From assembly GCA_002684695.1 (NCBI GenBank), contig NYVQ01000083.1:1-20969 (forward strand): a stretch of 20,969 nt of DNA, given 5' to 3'. Below, piece by piece: positions 7,389 through 15,097 of the stretch; positions within the stretch are counted from its first letter, which is position 1; each line of letters starts with the position of its first letter. The notes beneath the pieces are model-generated. The model had not been told where the DNA came from. It ran no database searches and saw only the letters and a program-made list of their open reading frames with translations. Position numbers and translations under genes: made by a program. Source of the stretch: SAR116 cluster bacterium. GTDB lineage: Bacteria; Pseudomonadota; Alphaproteobacteria; Puniceispirillales; GCA-002684695.

Positions 7389-9029
7389 TTAATCAATATA
7401 AATTTGATTTAAGGCCTTATTTTCAATTTTATTTATCGATTGTTCTCTAAAACTAATACCATTATTCTTAATAAAAACTTGGCCTGTGACCCATTTATGT
7501 CCCTCTTTTCTTGTTATATAACTTAGAGGGTTATTCTCAATGTAAATTTCTTTTGCAAAATTAGTTATATCATGCGCTAAGATGTTTAAAAATGATGGCT
7601 CTGACTCCCAGTTCACTAACCAATTTTTTCTAAACTCAAGTTTTTCAACCTCTTTGCTTGATGAGAAAAAAGAGCCTTGCAGAGATAATTCTTTAATTAA
7701 TTGTTCGTTATTAAATTGTGAATTACCAAGAAATATTGCTCTTTCTGGACCTAGGTCGTAATATGATAATAATGGTGCAATTTGCAAAATAAAGTCTTTT
7801 GACGCTGTAAAAAGAACTCCATCATATTTTGCTTTTGGTAGAGTAAGTTTGGAATTATTTTCTTTTTTCCAGCCAGTTATTTTTTTTATTTTTTCTCTTA
7901 ATTTACTTCTATCTTCGAGAATAGCATTTTCTATAATAAATATACTTTTAGACAATCCTATTCTATTAATCTGCTCTTCGGCTGTTTTTGTGAGGGTTTT
8001 ACTATATTGGGTATTATCTCCGAAAATAGCAAATTTTTTAACTCCCATTTTTATTCCGAAATCTATGATGTTTTCAATTTCCTCTTCTTGCATTTTTCCT
8101 AATAACCATAAATTTTTATAATTTAGATTTTTATTATTTGAAAAAGATAATATTGGAATATTAATGTTTTTTAACACTTGATTAATCTCTTTAATTTTTT
8201 CAGTGAACACTGGTCCTATAATCAAATCAAATTTATTGTTTTCTATCATGTAAAAAAAGTTCTCTGGGATCTTATTAGTATCAAAGAATATTATTTCTGT
8301 GTCATTATTAAAGTTAGAAAAATGAGCATTTTCAATACCAGCCATTATTTCTTTACCTATTATTTTATTTTTTCCAGTAAGTGGTATCAATACGCCTATT
8401 TTAAGTTTATTTGATGAAAAATCGATTTGTTTTATATTTTCAAAACTTTTATTTACGTTTGAATTAATTTTCTTTTGTTGTATTGAAATATCATTTTTTC
8501 TCGAAAGCATATCTAAAGCTGCTATAATGGCTTTCTCATCCTGACTGTCTTGATTTCTTATTATATCAAGATCGTTGAAATCATTTGCATAATCAGTAGT
8601 ATTTTCATTGTTATACTCGGTTTTAATATCTTGGGTATCAAAGAATTTTTCTTTTTTTTCAATGAAAGATTTATTGTATTTTGTATTAGTGATAGGAATA
8701 TTTAATATTTGATCGTCAATACTTTCAAGAGTTTCTTTTTTTGGTTTTGAATCAAAATATCCTTCTGGAAGCGGCATAAAACTATTATTAATAATCTCTA
8801 GTTTAGGATCGTTTTTCAAATTTTTAGTTAAATCGAAATTTTCTACAGAAATATTTTCTTGAATATTTCCTTTATTTGTTTGATTGTCATTCTGAGAAAT
8901 AAGTGTATTATAGTCAGGTATTTTTTTTTCTGTAATGTTTATATTATTCCTATTAATACCGTTATTACATGATTGAAGAACAATACATATTAGAAATATA
9001 TAATATAAATTAGTTTTTTTTGTTAACAT
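7389..9029 (-). CDS. LpoA/LppC-like lipoprotein, periplasmic binding protein type I fold
   Basis: Predicted outer-membrane lipoprotein related to LpoA/LppC, the activator of penicillin-binding protein 1A in gammaproteobacteria; the exact role in this lineage is inferred. There are 546 residues. A lipoprotein signal peptide ends in VLQS with lipidated Cys21. Residues about 22-207 are Asn/Lys/Asp/Glu-rich, without conserved features, and probably disordered. From about residue 208 (LKIGVLIPLTGKNKIIG) a type I periplasmic-binding fold runs to the C-terminus (FDLIIGPVF, VKKFAIFGDN, YDGVLFTA). No TPR domain is recognisable, unlike the E. coli protein. The ATG at 9027-9029 follows AAGGA. It is divergent from rsmI, the classical lpoA neighbour, which is the main support for the name. 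The linker is much longer than I would expect for alphaproteobacterial relatives. Confidence 0.75.
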   Translation of the reverse strand: MLTKKTNLYYIFLICIVLQSCNNGINRNNINITEKKIPDYNTLISQNDNQTNKGNIQENISVENFDLTKNLKNDPKLEIINNSFMPLPEGYFDSKPKKETLESIDDQILNIPITNTKYNKSFIEKKEKFFDTQDIKTEYNNENTTDYANDFNDLDIIRNQDSQDEKAIIAALDMLSRKNDISIQQKKINSNVNKSFENIKQIDFSSNKLKIGVLIPLTGKNKIIGKEIMAGIENAHFSNFNNDTEIIFFDTNKIPENFFYMIENNKFDLIIGPVFTEKIKEINQVLKNINIPILSFSNNKNLNYKNLWLLGKMQEEEIENIIDFGIKMGVKKFAIFGDNTQYSKTLTKTAEEQINRIGLSKSIFIIENAILEDRSKLREKIKKITGWKKENNSKLTLPKAKYDGVLFTASKDFILQIAPLLSYYDLGPERAIFLGNSQFNNEQLIKELSLQGSFFSSSKEVEKLEFRKNWLVNWESEPSFLNILAHDITNFAKEIYIENNPLSYITRKEGHKWVTGQVFIKNNGISFREQSINKIENKALNQIYID

Positions 9030-9049
9030 TTAAATTCCTTGGAATTTAA
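9030..9049. repeat. Inverted repeat covering the ribosome site of the LpoA-like gene
   Basis: TTAAATTCC-TT-GGAATTTAA: perfect 9-bp arms around a 2-bp centre, directly touching the start codon of the minus-strand LpoA-like gene and containing its Shine-Dalgarno (AAGGA). It sits in the 59-bp divergent spacer to rsmI. It could be an operator for a dimeric regulator. A hairpin with so short a loop would have to open at the base of the loop. Chance palindromy in AT-rich DNA is not excluded. Confidence 0.5.
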
Positions 9050-9088
9050 TAAGTTTATATTTGGTGATTATTAATAATTATAAACGTA

Positions 9089-9961
9089 ATGGATAATGAT
9101 GCAAAATTAAAATACAATCAATACGGTGTCTTAAGAATAGTGGGGACACCTATTGGAAATTTAATGGATTTATCTCCACGAGGTATAGAAGCTTTTCAAA
9201 AGACTGATTTTATAGTATGCGAGGACACTCGGGTAACTAGGAGACTAGCAAAGCTAAGAAATTTCAGTATTAAAACACTTACATCTCTCAATGACTTTAA
9301 TGAAACTAAAAAATTGGCTTCAATAGTTGATAAGATTAAACAAGGTAACGATGTTATATTGACTTGTGATGCAGGAATGCCACTTGTTTCAGATCCTGGT
9401 TATAAACTAGTAAGTAAATGCATAGAAAACAAAATACAAATTGATGTTATTCCGGGGCCTTCATCAATAATATCTGCTCTAGTGGTGTCTGGTTTGGCAC
9501 CTAATAATTTCTTTTTTGCAGGTTTCCCACAAAAGAAAAAAAAACGTCGCATTGATAGCCTCAAAAAGCTATTAGAAATTGATGCTACATTAATATGGTT
9601 TGAATCACCAAAAAGAATTTTATCATTTCTTACTGATTTACTTTCAATATTTGGTAATCGACAAGCAGTTGTTGCAAAAGAACTTACTAAACTTTACCAA
9701 GAGATTTTAAGAAATGACTTAAAATCAATTATTTGTGAGTTAAAAAAACGAAAAATATTAAAAGGTGAGTATGTAATACTTTTAGAGGGAAAAAAAGAAA
9801 TAGTTGTTAATGAAATTAATCTTGATGTTCAAAAAAAAATATATGATTTAATGAAAAAAAATTCTGTGCGCTCTGTAGTTAATACAGTTGTTGAAGAGAC
9901 AAACTTGCCAAAAAATATCGTATATAAAGAAATTTTAAGAATAAAAGAAAAAAATAGATAG
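9089..9961 (+). CDS. rsmI: 16S rRNA 2'-O-ribose methyltransferase RsmI (C1402)
   Basis: SAM-dependent methyltransferase that 2'-O-methylates C1402 of 16S rRNA in the decoding centre. It is 290 residues, the usual length. The N-terminal tetrapyrrole-methylase fold is marked by GTPIGNLMDLSPRG (from residue 19), CEDTRVTRRL, DAGMPLVSDPG and VIPGPSSIISAL, followed by GFPQKKKKRR. A short C-terminal helical domain follows (RSVVNTVVEETNLPKNIVYKEILRI). The ATG at 9089 has no convincing Shine-Dalgarno but the next Met is too far in. It is divergent from the LpoA-like gene. In many proteobacteria rsmI is followed by yraN; here the next gene is a BON-domain lipoprotein and no yraN is seen. Confidence 0.96.
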   Translation: MDNDAKLKYNQYGVLRIVGTPIGNLMDLSPRGIEAFQKTDFIVCEDTRVTRRLAKLRNFSIKTLTSLNDFNETKKLASIVDKIKQGNDVILTCDAGMPLVSDPGYKLVSKCIENKIQIDVIPGPSSIISALVVSGLAPNNFFFAGFPQKKKKRRIDSLKKLLEIDATLIWFESPKRILSFLTDLLSIFGNRQAVVAKELTKLYQEILRNDLKSIICELKKRKILKGEYVILLEGKKEIVVNEINLDVQKKIYDLMKKNSVRSVVNTVVEETNLPKNIVYKEILRIKEKNR

Positions 9962-10033
9962 ATAAGGGCTACTACTGGACAATTCTGTAATAATAATTAT
10001 AAATATAAATAGTTAATTATATTGTTTAAATTC

Positions 10034-10648
10034 ATGATCAAATTTCTTTTATCGGTAACTAATAATTCATTTTTTATTACTAGTTTATTGATTTCAATTT
10101 CATTATTTCTTCAGAGCTGTGCTCCAGCTGCTATAACAGCCAGTATTGCAGGTGTGGCAGCATCAGAATCTGAAAAGGGTTTGGGAACAACTATAAATGA
10201 TACAATTATTCATGCTGCTATTACAGAGGCAATGTTTAAAAAAGATGTTAATAAATTTATTGGTGTGAATATAAATGTAGATGATGGTGTTGTTCTTTTA
10301 ACCGGTAAAGTTGACTCCCCAGAAACAAGAATTGAAGTTACACGTTTATCATGGTCACCCAGAGGCGTTATAGAAGTCATAAATGAAATTCAAGTATCAG
10401 AAAAATCTTCTATTAAAGATGCCGCTAAAGATTTAGCAGCATCAGCTACTATTCGAGGTAAGTTAGTTGCTGATAAAAACATTAAATCCGTTAATTACAA
10501 TATAGATGTTGTTAATGGAGTTGCTTATTTAAGTGGTGTAGCAAGGTCAGAAAAGGAAATGAATTTAGTACTAGCTTACACAAAAGAAACAAAATATATT
10601 AACCAGTTAGTTAACTATATTCAACTCTCTGAAGCATTAAGCCAATAG
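10034..10648 (+). CDS. BON-domain lipoprotein, DolP/YraP-like
   Basis: Predicted lipid-anchored envelope protein with two BON domains, the architecture of DolP (YraP), which binds anionic phospholipid and supports outer-membrane integrity in E. coli. From the ATG at 10034 it has 204 residues. The signal peptide is hydrophobic at about 13-26 and ends in LQS with lipidated Cys29. BON domain 1 spans about 54-122 (VNINVDDGVVLLTGKV ... GVIEVINEIQV) and BON domain 2 about 134-197 (YNIDVVNGVAYLSGVA). A TTG at 10022 would add four residues; neither start has a clear ribosome site. It lies between rsmI (72-bp gap) and gshB (8-bp gap). In E. coli the yraP/dolP gene is also in the rsmI-lpoA neighbourhood, which supports orthology. 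Confidence 0.85.
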   Translation: MIKFLLSVTNNSFFITSLLISISLFLQSCAPAAITASIAGVAASESEKGLGTTINDTIIHAAITEAMFKKDVNKFIGVNINVDDGVVLLTGKVDSPETRIEVTRLSWSPRGVIEVINEIQVSEKSSIKDAAKDLAASATIRGKLVADKNIKSVNYNIDVVNGVAYLSGVARSEKEMNLVLAYTKETKYINQLVNYIQLSEALSQ

Positions 10649-10656
10649 TGACCTAG

Positions 10657-11592
10657 ATGCCATTAAATATTGGTTTTCAAATGGACTCACTTGAATGTTT
10701 AAACTTTAAAGATGACACAACTATTGCAATAATTACAGAATGTTTGTCTAAAAACTGTAAAGTTTGGCATTTTCTTCCTAGAGATGTATCTTATTTAGAT
10801 GGAAGTGTTTATTCAGCTTGTAAAAATATATACGAGATTGATGGAGAGAAGCTTCCTTATTATAAATGTGGAGATTTGAAAAATAAAAACCTTAAAGACA
10901 TGGACATTATATTTATAAGACAAGATCCTCCTTTTGATATGTCATATATTACTTCAACATATTTATTAGAGTATATAGAAAACGATGTAAAAATCATTAA
11001 TAGACCATCTCAGATAAGAAATTCTCCTGAGAAAATATTTCTCAATAATTGGAAAAATTTAACTCCCAGAACACTGATTACTCAAAACACCAAAGAAATT
11101 TTAAATTTTCGGGAAGAACATAAAAACATAATAATAAAGCCTCTTTATGGGAACGGTGGTAGTGGTATTTTTTACATAAAGAAAGATGATAAAAATTTTA
11201 ATTCACTTATAGAGATGTTTCAAAAAGTAGAATCTACCCAGTTTATAGTTCAGGAATATTTACCCGAAATAACTCAAGGTGATAAAAGAGTGATTTTGTT
11301 TGATGGTGAACCTGTTGGAGCAATTAATAGAATTCCTAGCACTATTGATATTAGGGCAAACATGCATGTTGGTGGTAAAGCAATTAAAACTAATCTTTCA
11401 AAAAATGATTTGGAAATATGTGAAACCATAGGCCCAACCTTAAAAGAAAATGGTCTTTTTTTTGTTGGTATTGATATAATTGGGGAAAAATTAACCGAAA
11501 TTAATGTTACTTCGCCAACAGGTTTTAGAGAAATACAACGATTAACTGATTTCAATTTAGCAAAATTGTTTTTAGAAGAATTAAGTATTTAA
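10657..11592 (+). CDS. gshB: Glutathione synthetase
   Basis: ATP-grasp ligase that joins glycine to gamma-glutamylcysteine, the last step of glutathione synthesis. It is 311 residues, typical of bacterial GshB. Key segments: RQDPPFDMSYITSTYLLE (from residue 88), IIIKPLYGNGGSGIF (Gly-rich ATP-grasp loop, about 158-172), the QGDKRVILFDGEPVGAINRIP region, and EINVTSPTGFREI (281-293), a strong GshB signature with metal and nucleotide ligands. It follows the BON-domain gene by 8 bp in the same direction. Its stop codon directly abuts the stop of the convergent HIT gene, so the two transcripts must overlap at their ends. No gshA is in the window. Confidence 0.96.
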   Translation: MPLNIGFQMDSLECLNFKDDTTIAIITECLSKNCKVWHFLPRDVSYLDGSVYSACKNIYEIDGEKLPYYKCGDLKNKNLKDMDIIFIRQDPPFDMSYITSTYLLEYIENDVKIINRPSQIRNSPEKIFLNNWKNLTPRTLITQNTKEILNFREEHKNIIIKPLYGNGGSGIFYIKKDDKNFNSLIEMFQKVESTQFIVQEYLPEITQGDKRVILFDGEPVGAINRIPSTIDIRANMHVGGKAIKTNLSKNDLEICETIGPTLKENGLFFVGIDIIGEKLTEINVTSPTGFREIQRLTDFNLAKLFLEELSI

Positions 11593-11964
11593 TCATTTTA
11601 ATATTGGACCAAGGTTTTTACCACCAAGAATATGTGCGTGAAGGTGCTGTACCTCTTGATTGCTATCAGGTCCACAATTTATTATTATCCTATATCCAGT
11701 CTTACTAATTCCTTTTTTATTAGCAACTTTTGAAATAGATTTTAGAAAAGATGAAAGTTCACTATCTGAGGCATTTTCAGCAAAATCTGAAAAGTCTTTG
11801 TAGTTTTTTTTGGGAATTGTTAAAACATGAACAGGTGCTTGTTTACTAATATCTTCAAATGATAAGTTATTATTATTTTCATCAACTTTATTGCATCTAA
11901 TTTCTTTTTTTAAAATTTTACTAAATACATTTTCTTCATCATAATCATTCATATCAATTACCAT
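11593..11964 (-). CDS. HIT-family protein (HINT-type nucleotide hydrolase)
   Basis: Small histidine-triad protein of the HINT/PKCI type, a purine nucleoside phosphoramidase or nucleotide-binding family. There are 123 residues from the first ATG. The N-terminal pattern FSKILKKEI ... DISKQAPVHVLTIPK matches the usual FxKIxxxEI ... DIxPQAPxHxLVIPK, and the active-site triad is His107, His109, His111 in HLHAHILGGK. The first ATG (11962-11964) overlaps the upstream GNAT gene by 11 bp; a second ATG (11950-11952) would avoid the overlap and lose only MVID. Neither has a clear ribosome site, so the start is uncertain. It is the last gene of the Tim44-Smr-XRE-GNAT-HIT run and abuts gshB stop to stop. 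The physiological substrate cannot be read from sequence. Confidence 0.88.
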   Translation of the reverse strand: MVIDMNDYDEENVFSKILKKEIRCNKVDENNNNLSFEDISKQAPVHVLTIPKKNYKDFSDFAENASDSELSSFLKSISKVANKKGISKTGYRIIINCGPDSNQEVQHLHAHILGGKNLGPILK

Positions 11965-12508
11965 TTTTATATAAGTTTTTATAATAATAAATTCCTTTTA
12001 CATGTTTGCCTGAAACAGTTGCATAAAATGGGTTCTCACCGAATTTTCTATAATTATTTTGCTCATAAATTTCAATGGCTCTATGTTGAGTTTCTCTAAC
12101 ATCAAGGGTAATAACACTAAATCCATTACTAATTGCTTGGTTTTCTGCAAAAGCTATCAGTTTTGGAGATACACCGTAACCTCTAGCCCAAGGTGCAAGA
12201 AAAAAAGTTGTTAAGATACATGAATTTTTCTGTGCTTCATTGTTTTTTGAAGGTCTTATTAGTTGACATGCCCCTGCCACAACATTATCAAGACGGCCAA
12301 TAATTAGTTCTCTCTCTGGTATTGCAATTACTCCTCTCCAATAGTTTTCTAATATTTTTCTTGGTGGTACATCTATCCACCCAAAACCACCACCTTCTTT
12401 AATAGCGGCTTCAGTTGCATCACAAAGATCTTCGAGATCACCTGGCTTTAAGACATTGGTTTTTTCTATAATAATTTTAACAGGTGGGAGGTCTGTCTCT
12501 TTTTTCAT
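11954..12508 (-). CDS. GNAT-family N-acetyltransferase
   Basis: Probable acetyl-CoA-dependent N-acetyltransferase of unknown substrate, 184 residues. The acetyl-CoA pyrophosphate-binding motif A is ILTTFFLAPWARGYGVSPKLIAFAE (RGYG at 109-112; a Q/RxxGxG/A variant). Motif B follows as VITLDVRETQHRAIEIYEQNNYRKFG, the usual LDVRxxNxxAIxLYexxGF pattern with Gln-His in place of the Asn. The N-terminal KIIIEKTNVLKPGDLEDLCDAT and GGGFGWIDVPPRKILENYW are like those of alphaproteobacterial GNATs I recall but cannot assign. It starts 15 bp after the XRE gene and overlaps the HIT gene, so it is probably in the same operon. Confidence 0.85.
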   Translation of the reverse strand: MKKETDLPPVKIIIEKTNVLKPGDLEDLCDATEAAIKEGGGFGWIDVPPRKILENYWRGVIAIPERELIIGRLDNVVAGACQLIRPSKNNEAQKNSCILTTFFLAPWARGYGVSPKLIAFAENQAISNGFSVITLDVRETQHRAIEIYEQNNYRKFGENPFYATVSGKHVKGIYYYKNLYKNGN

Positions 12509-12523
12509 AATTAATTAAAATAA

Positions 12524-12895
12524 TTATTTCTGGTTTTTGTGAGCCATTGATAAAATAATTTTTGATAGCTCGATCAATTCATCATCTTTTAACCATTTAA
12601 TATTATTTTTTAAAACGTTAGTCAATGTTGTCGCATTTATTCCTAAAGATGTAGTATTGATTTGTGCATTAGTATCAGAAATGTTTGCCGCATTTTTAAG
12701 CTCTTCTGAATCGTCCCATATAAGACCAAAATATGCACAAACCAATTCTACCATACCATTAGGTGGCTTCCCTCTTCTACCATTTTCTAGCATAGACAAA
12801 TAAGCTGTTGAGACTTTTAGAACTTTTGCAAGTTCAGTTGTAGAAATGTTTTTATTTTTTCTTAAAGTTCGTAGTTTTAGACCAAAAGGTGTCAT
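12524..12895 (-). CDS. XRE-family helix-turn-helix regulator
   Basis: Small DNA-binding protein of 123 residues. The N-terminal lambda-Cro/XRE helix-turn-helix spans about 5-62 (FGLKLRTLRKNKNISTTELAKVLKVSTAYLSMLENGRRG), with the recognition helix around STAYLSMLENG. The C-terminal half has no recognisable domain and may mediate dimerisation. Its ATG immediately follows the stop of the Smr gene (TAAATG, zero spacing), so translation is coupled. An XRE gene after an Smr gene is a recurrent alphaproteobacterial arrangement and not a sign of phage. Its target operators are unknown; no obvious palindrome precedes its own operon apart from the AT dinucleotide tract at 14123-14140. Confidence 0.9.
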   Translation of the reverse strand: MTPFGLKLRTLRKNKNISTTELAKVLKVSTAYLSMLENGRRGKPPNGMVELVCAYFGLIWDDSEELKNAANISDTNAQINTTSLGINATTLTNVLKNNIKWLKDDELIELSKIILSMAHKNQK

Positions 12896-13444
12896 TTAAA
12901 AATTTTTAGTGTTTCTTAATCTTATATAGTATGCCCCCTCACCTCCATCTCTCTTTGAAGCAAAACTATAAACATAAACAAATTGCGAAACCTTTGGGTT
13001 ATTTAACCAAATAGGGAGGCTTTGCTTTATTTTGCCATTGCAATCGTTTCCCTTACCGGTAATTATTAAAATATTTCTGATATTTAAATTTAAACATCGT
13101 AAGAGAAAACTAAAAAAAACTTTTTCTGCCTCAATCACTCTGTAACCATGTAAGTCAAGGCTTGTTTCTATTTGAAACTTTCCTGATCTTAATTCTTTTA
13201 TATTTCTTTTACTTAAACCAGATTTATTATTTTCAGCTGTGAAGTTTATAGGTTTTTTATCAGTTAAATTGTTATTTTCTGTTTTAATATCTGTAAATGT
13301 ATATTTTTCAATATTTACATTTTTTTTTAAGTTATCAACTTTAGTTTTTTTAGTTAGGTTCTTGTGGGTAATAATTTTTTTTGCAGACTTTTTCACATGG
13401 TTCCACAATTCTAAATCACTTTGCTTATCCACTTTATCTATCAA
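12896..13444 (-). CDS. Smr/MutS2 C-terminal domain protein
   Basis: Stand-alone Smr-domain protein, 182 residues; the domain in relatives has nuclease or nucleic-acid-binding activity, but the role here is unknown. Residues about 20-90 are Lys/Asn-rich and low-complexity. The Smr domain occupies about 92-180: SLDLHGYRVIEAE (DLHG 97-100), ILIITGKGN (TGKG 129-132) and GGEGAYYIRLR (167-177), all hallmarks. The start is TTG at 13442-13444; a GTG at 13430-13432 would remove four residues. The LELWNHV segment near the start matches the N-terminus of alphaproteobacterial relatives, supporting a start here. It begins 13 bp after the Tim44-like gene and its stop abuts the XRE start. Confidence 0.9.
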   Translation of the reverse strand: MIDKVDKQSDLELWNHVKKSAKKIITHKNLTKKTKVDNLKKNVNIEKYTFTDIKTENNNLTDKKPINFTAENNKSGLSKRNIKELRSGKFQIETSLDLHGYRVIEAEKVFFSFLLRCLNLNIRNILIITGKGNDCNGKIKQSLPIWLNNPKVSQFVYVYSFASKRDGGEGAYYIRLRNTKNF

Positions 13445-13457
13445 GTAAACACTTAAA

Positions 13458-14096
13458 TTAGTCCTCGAAAATATCTGTTTCTACCAGTTTCCAATTAGGA
13501 TTACTTGAAGAAACATCTCTTTCAAAGACCCACTTATCCCTAATAGTTTCATGATTTTCCATGTTTCCCTCAACAACATTATCATTCTTATCGACGATAT
13601 ATTTAATTTGATCTGAAACAATCTTTAAAGTAATGGATACAACATTTTCTTCTGTAGATATGTTTAAAATTTCAAAATTATTAATTGATATTATATCTAA
13701 ATGTTGTGTTTCTTGTCTAGCTTCTCGCTCAGAAATTGATTTAGTAAAACTATTATATAAGTCGTAGTCTAATAGGGGTTTAAGTTTTTCTAAATCGCTA
13801 GTAGCAAAAGCGTTTATGATTATTTTGAAAGCACTTTCAGCGCCTTTTAAAAACTCATTCTCATCAAATGAAGGATCAGCCTTAATAAGAGTATCCAAAC
13901 CTTCACCGCTTATTTTTTTCTGGTTTAATTTGATTATATTATCGTTTTTTTCTTGATTTTCCTTTAAAGTATCATTATTCTGCAAGCTTTCACTAAAACC
14001 TGATCTATCGCCTAAAAGTCCCTTTAGACGAAAACCTAAAAATAATGCTAATAGTCCTAAAATTATAATATCTAAAAATGGGAAAAAATTATTCAT
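13458..14096 (-). CDS. Tim44-like (TIM44/calcium-uniporter-like domain) membrane-anchored protein
   Basis: Bacterial homologue of mitochondrial Tim44 (sometimes called TimA), 212 residues. One N-terminal membrane anchor (FLDIIILGLLALFLGFRL, about 7-25) is followed by a charged linker and then the Tim44 domain from about 75 to the end: FLKGAESAFKIIINAFATSDLEKLKPLLDYDLYNSF is characteristic, and the end includes IRDKWVFERDVSSSNPNWKLVET. Bacterial function is not firmly established. It is the first gene of the minus-strand run and is divergent from fxsA. In many relatives an mltA gene lies between this gene and the Smr gene; here they are separated by only 13 bp. Confidence 0.88.
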   Translation of the reverse strand: MNNFFPFLDIIILGLLALFLGFRLKGLLGDRSGFSESLQNNDTLKENQEKNDNIIKLNQKKISGEGLDTLIKADPSFDENEFLKGAESAFKIIINAFATSDLEKLKPLLDYDLYNSFTKSISEREARQETQHLDIISINNFEILNISTEENVVSITLKIVSDQIKYIVDKNDNVVEGNMENHETIRDKWVFERDVSSSNPNWKLVETDIFED

Positions 14097-14122
14097 AATT
14101 ATTCTTTTATATCTTTTTAATA

Positions 14123-14140
14123 ATATATATATATATATAT
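14123..14140. repeat. AT dinucleotide tract, (AT)9
   Basis: Nine uninterrupted AT units lie in the 71-bp spacer between the divergent Tim44-like gene and fxsA. Simple repeats in divergent promoters can vary in length by slippage and shift promoter spacing, but AT-rich genomes also acquire them by chance. No clear -35/-10 pair with the tract as spacer can be drawn with confidence on either strand. Confidence 0.8.
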
Positions 14141-14167
14141 GTTAAGAGCAAGTTTAAGATTTAAAAA

Positions 14168-14632
14168 TTGAAAATTATTTTACTCATACTTTTATTTCCT
14201 TTTTTGGAAATTAGTCTTTTTTTTGTTTTTTTAAACAAATTCGGTCTTTTGGTTTCATTAACAGAAATTCTTATAACATTTTTATTTGGTTCTCTTTTGC
14301 TCTCGCTTAACAAAAAATTGTTTTTCGTGAACAATATTAAAAATTTTAACCTTTTTCATTTCGATAAGAACGTTATTGAGAAGAACAAACACAATATCTT
14401 TTCTATTTTAGGATCCATTTTTCTTATGATACCAGGATATATATCTGATTTATTTGGATTTTTAATGATGTTTAAATTCATACAAAATATTCTTTTAAAA
14501 GCGCTATTTTATAGATTTAAGATCTTTGACTTAAAAAAACAGACTTTCAATATGGATCAAGATGAAATTATTGAAGGCGAATTTTATGATTTACATGATA
14601 TAAAAAGAAATATATCAAAAGAAAAAAAATAG
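14168..14632 (+). CDS. fxsA: FxsA family cytoplasmic membrane protein
   Basis: Small integral membrane protein of the FxsA family; E. coli FxsA overproduction relieves F-plasmid exclusion of phage T7, and the normal role is unknown. It has 154 residues and about three to four hydrophobic segments (3-23, 26-47, 78-103). The family core is clear: LLFPFLEISLFF at the N-terminus and LMIPGYISDLFGFLMM at about 86-101, with a C-terminal EIIEGEFYD as seen in alphaproteobacterial members. The start is TTG at 14168; no in-frame ATG precedes the first membrane segment. It is co-directional with secB (7-bp gap) and divergent from the Tim44-like gene. Confidence 0.9.
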   Translation: MKIILLILLFPFLEISLFFVFLNKFGLLVSLTEILITFLFGSLLLSLNKKLFFVNNIKNFNLFHFDKNVIEKNKHNIFSILGSIFLMIPGYISDLFGFLMMFKFIQNILLKALFYRFKIFDLKKQTFNMDQDEIIEGEFYDLHDIKRNISKEKK

Positions 14633-14639
14633 GGTTCCA

Positions 14640-15089
14640 ATGACTGAGCAACAACATAAAAACAATAAAATTACAGTAAGTGCACAATATATAAAAGATT
14701 TATCTTTTGAAAACCCCAACTCTCCTAAGAGTTTATCAAACAAGGATGGAATACCTAATATTAACGTTGAAGTAAACGTTTATGCAAAACCATTGAATAA
14801 TAATGTTTATGAAGTATCTTTGTCAATTAATGGCAGAGCTTTAAAGGAAGAAACTAAAATATTTGAAATTGAACTTGTTTACGCTGGAGTGTTTATTCTT
14901 CCTGATACAAAAATCAACAAACAAGATGAGAAAAAAACAGTTCTTATTGAATGCCCCCAATTACTTTTTCCATTTGCAAGATCTATTGTTTCAAATGTCA
15001 CTAGAGATGGTGGGTTTATGCCTTTAGTTATTCAGCCTATTGATTTTGAATTGTTATATGCTGAAAGAGTAAATAAAGAAACACATTAA
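14640..15089 (+). CDS. secB: Protein-export chaperone SecB
   Basis: Tetrameric cytoplasmic chaperone that keeps preproteins unfolded and passes them to SecA. It is 149 residues, the usual size. Typical segments are AQYIKDLSFENPNSPKSL, VNVYAKPLNNNVYEVSLSINGRA, the FEIELVYAGVF strand and the C-terminal CPQLLFPFARSIVSNVTRDGGFMPLVIQPIDFELLYAER. AGGG at 14631-14634, overlapping the fxsA stop codon, gives a ribosome site for the ATG at 14640. It ends 8 bp from the convergent dnaQ gene, with no hairpin between them. Confidence 0.97.
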   Translation: MTEQQHKNNKITVSAQYIKDLSFENPNSPKSLSNKDGIPNINVEVNVYAKPLNNNVYEVSLSINGRALKEETKIFEIELVYAGVFILPDTKINKQDEKKTVLIECPQLLFPFARSIVSNVTRDGGFMPLVIQPIDFELLYAERVNKETH

Positions 15090-15097
15090 TATTTAAA

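Noticed and set aside
9962..10033. Possible small RNA or yraN remnant after rsmI
   Set aside because: Only 72 bp with no conserved motif, no hairpin and no residual reading frame resembling YraN.
12524..12895. XRE regulator as sign of a prophage or toxin-antitoxin module
   Set aside because: It is translationally coupled to Smr and part of a syntenic core operon; no toxin, integrase or phage gene is nearby.
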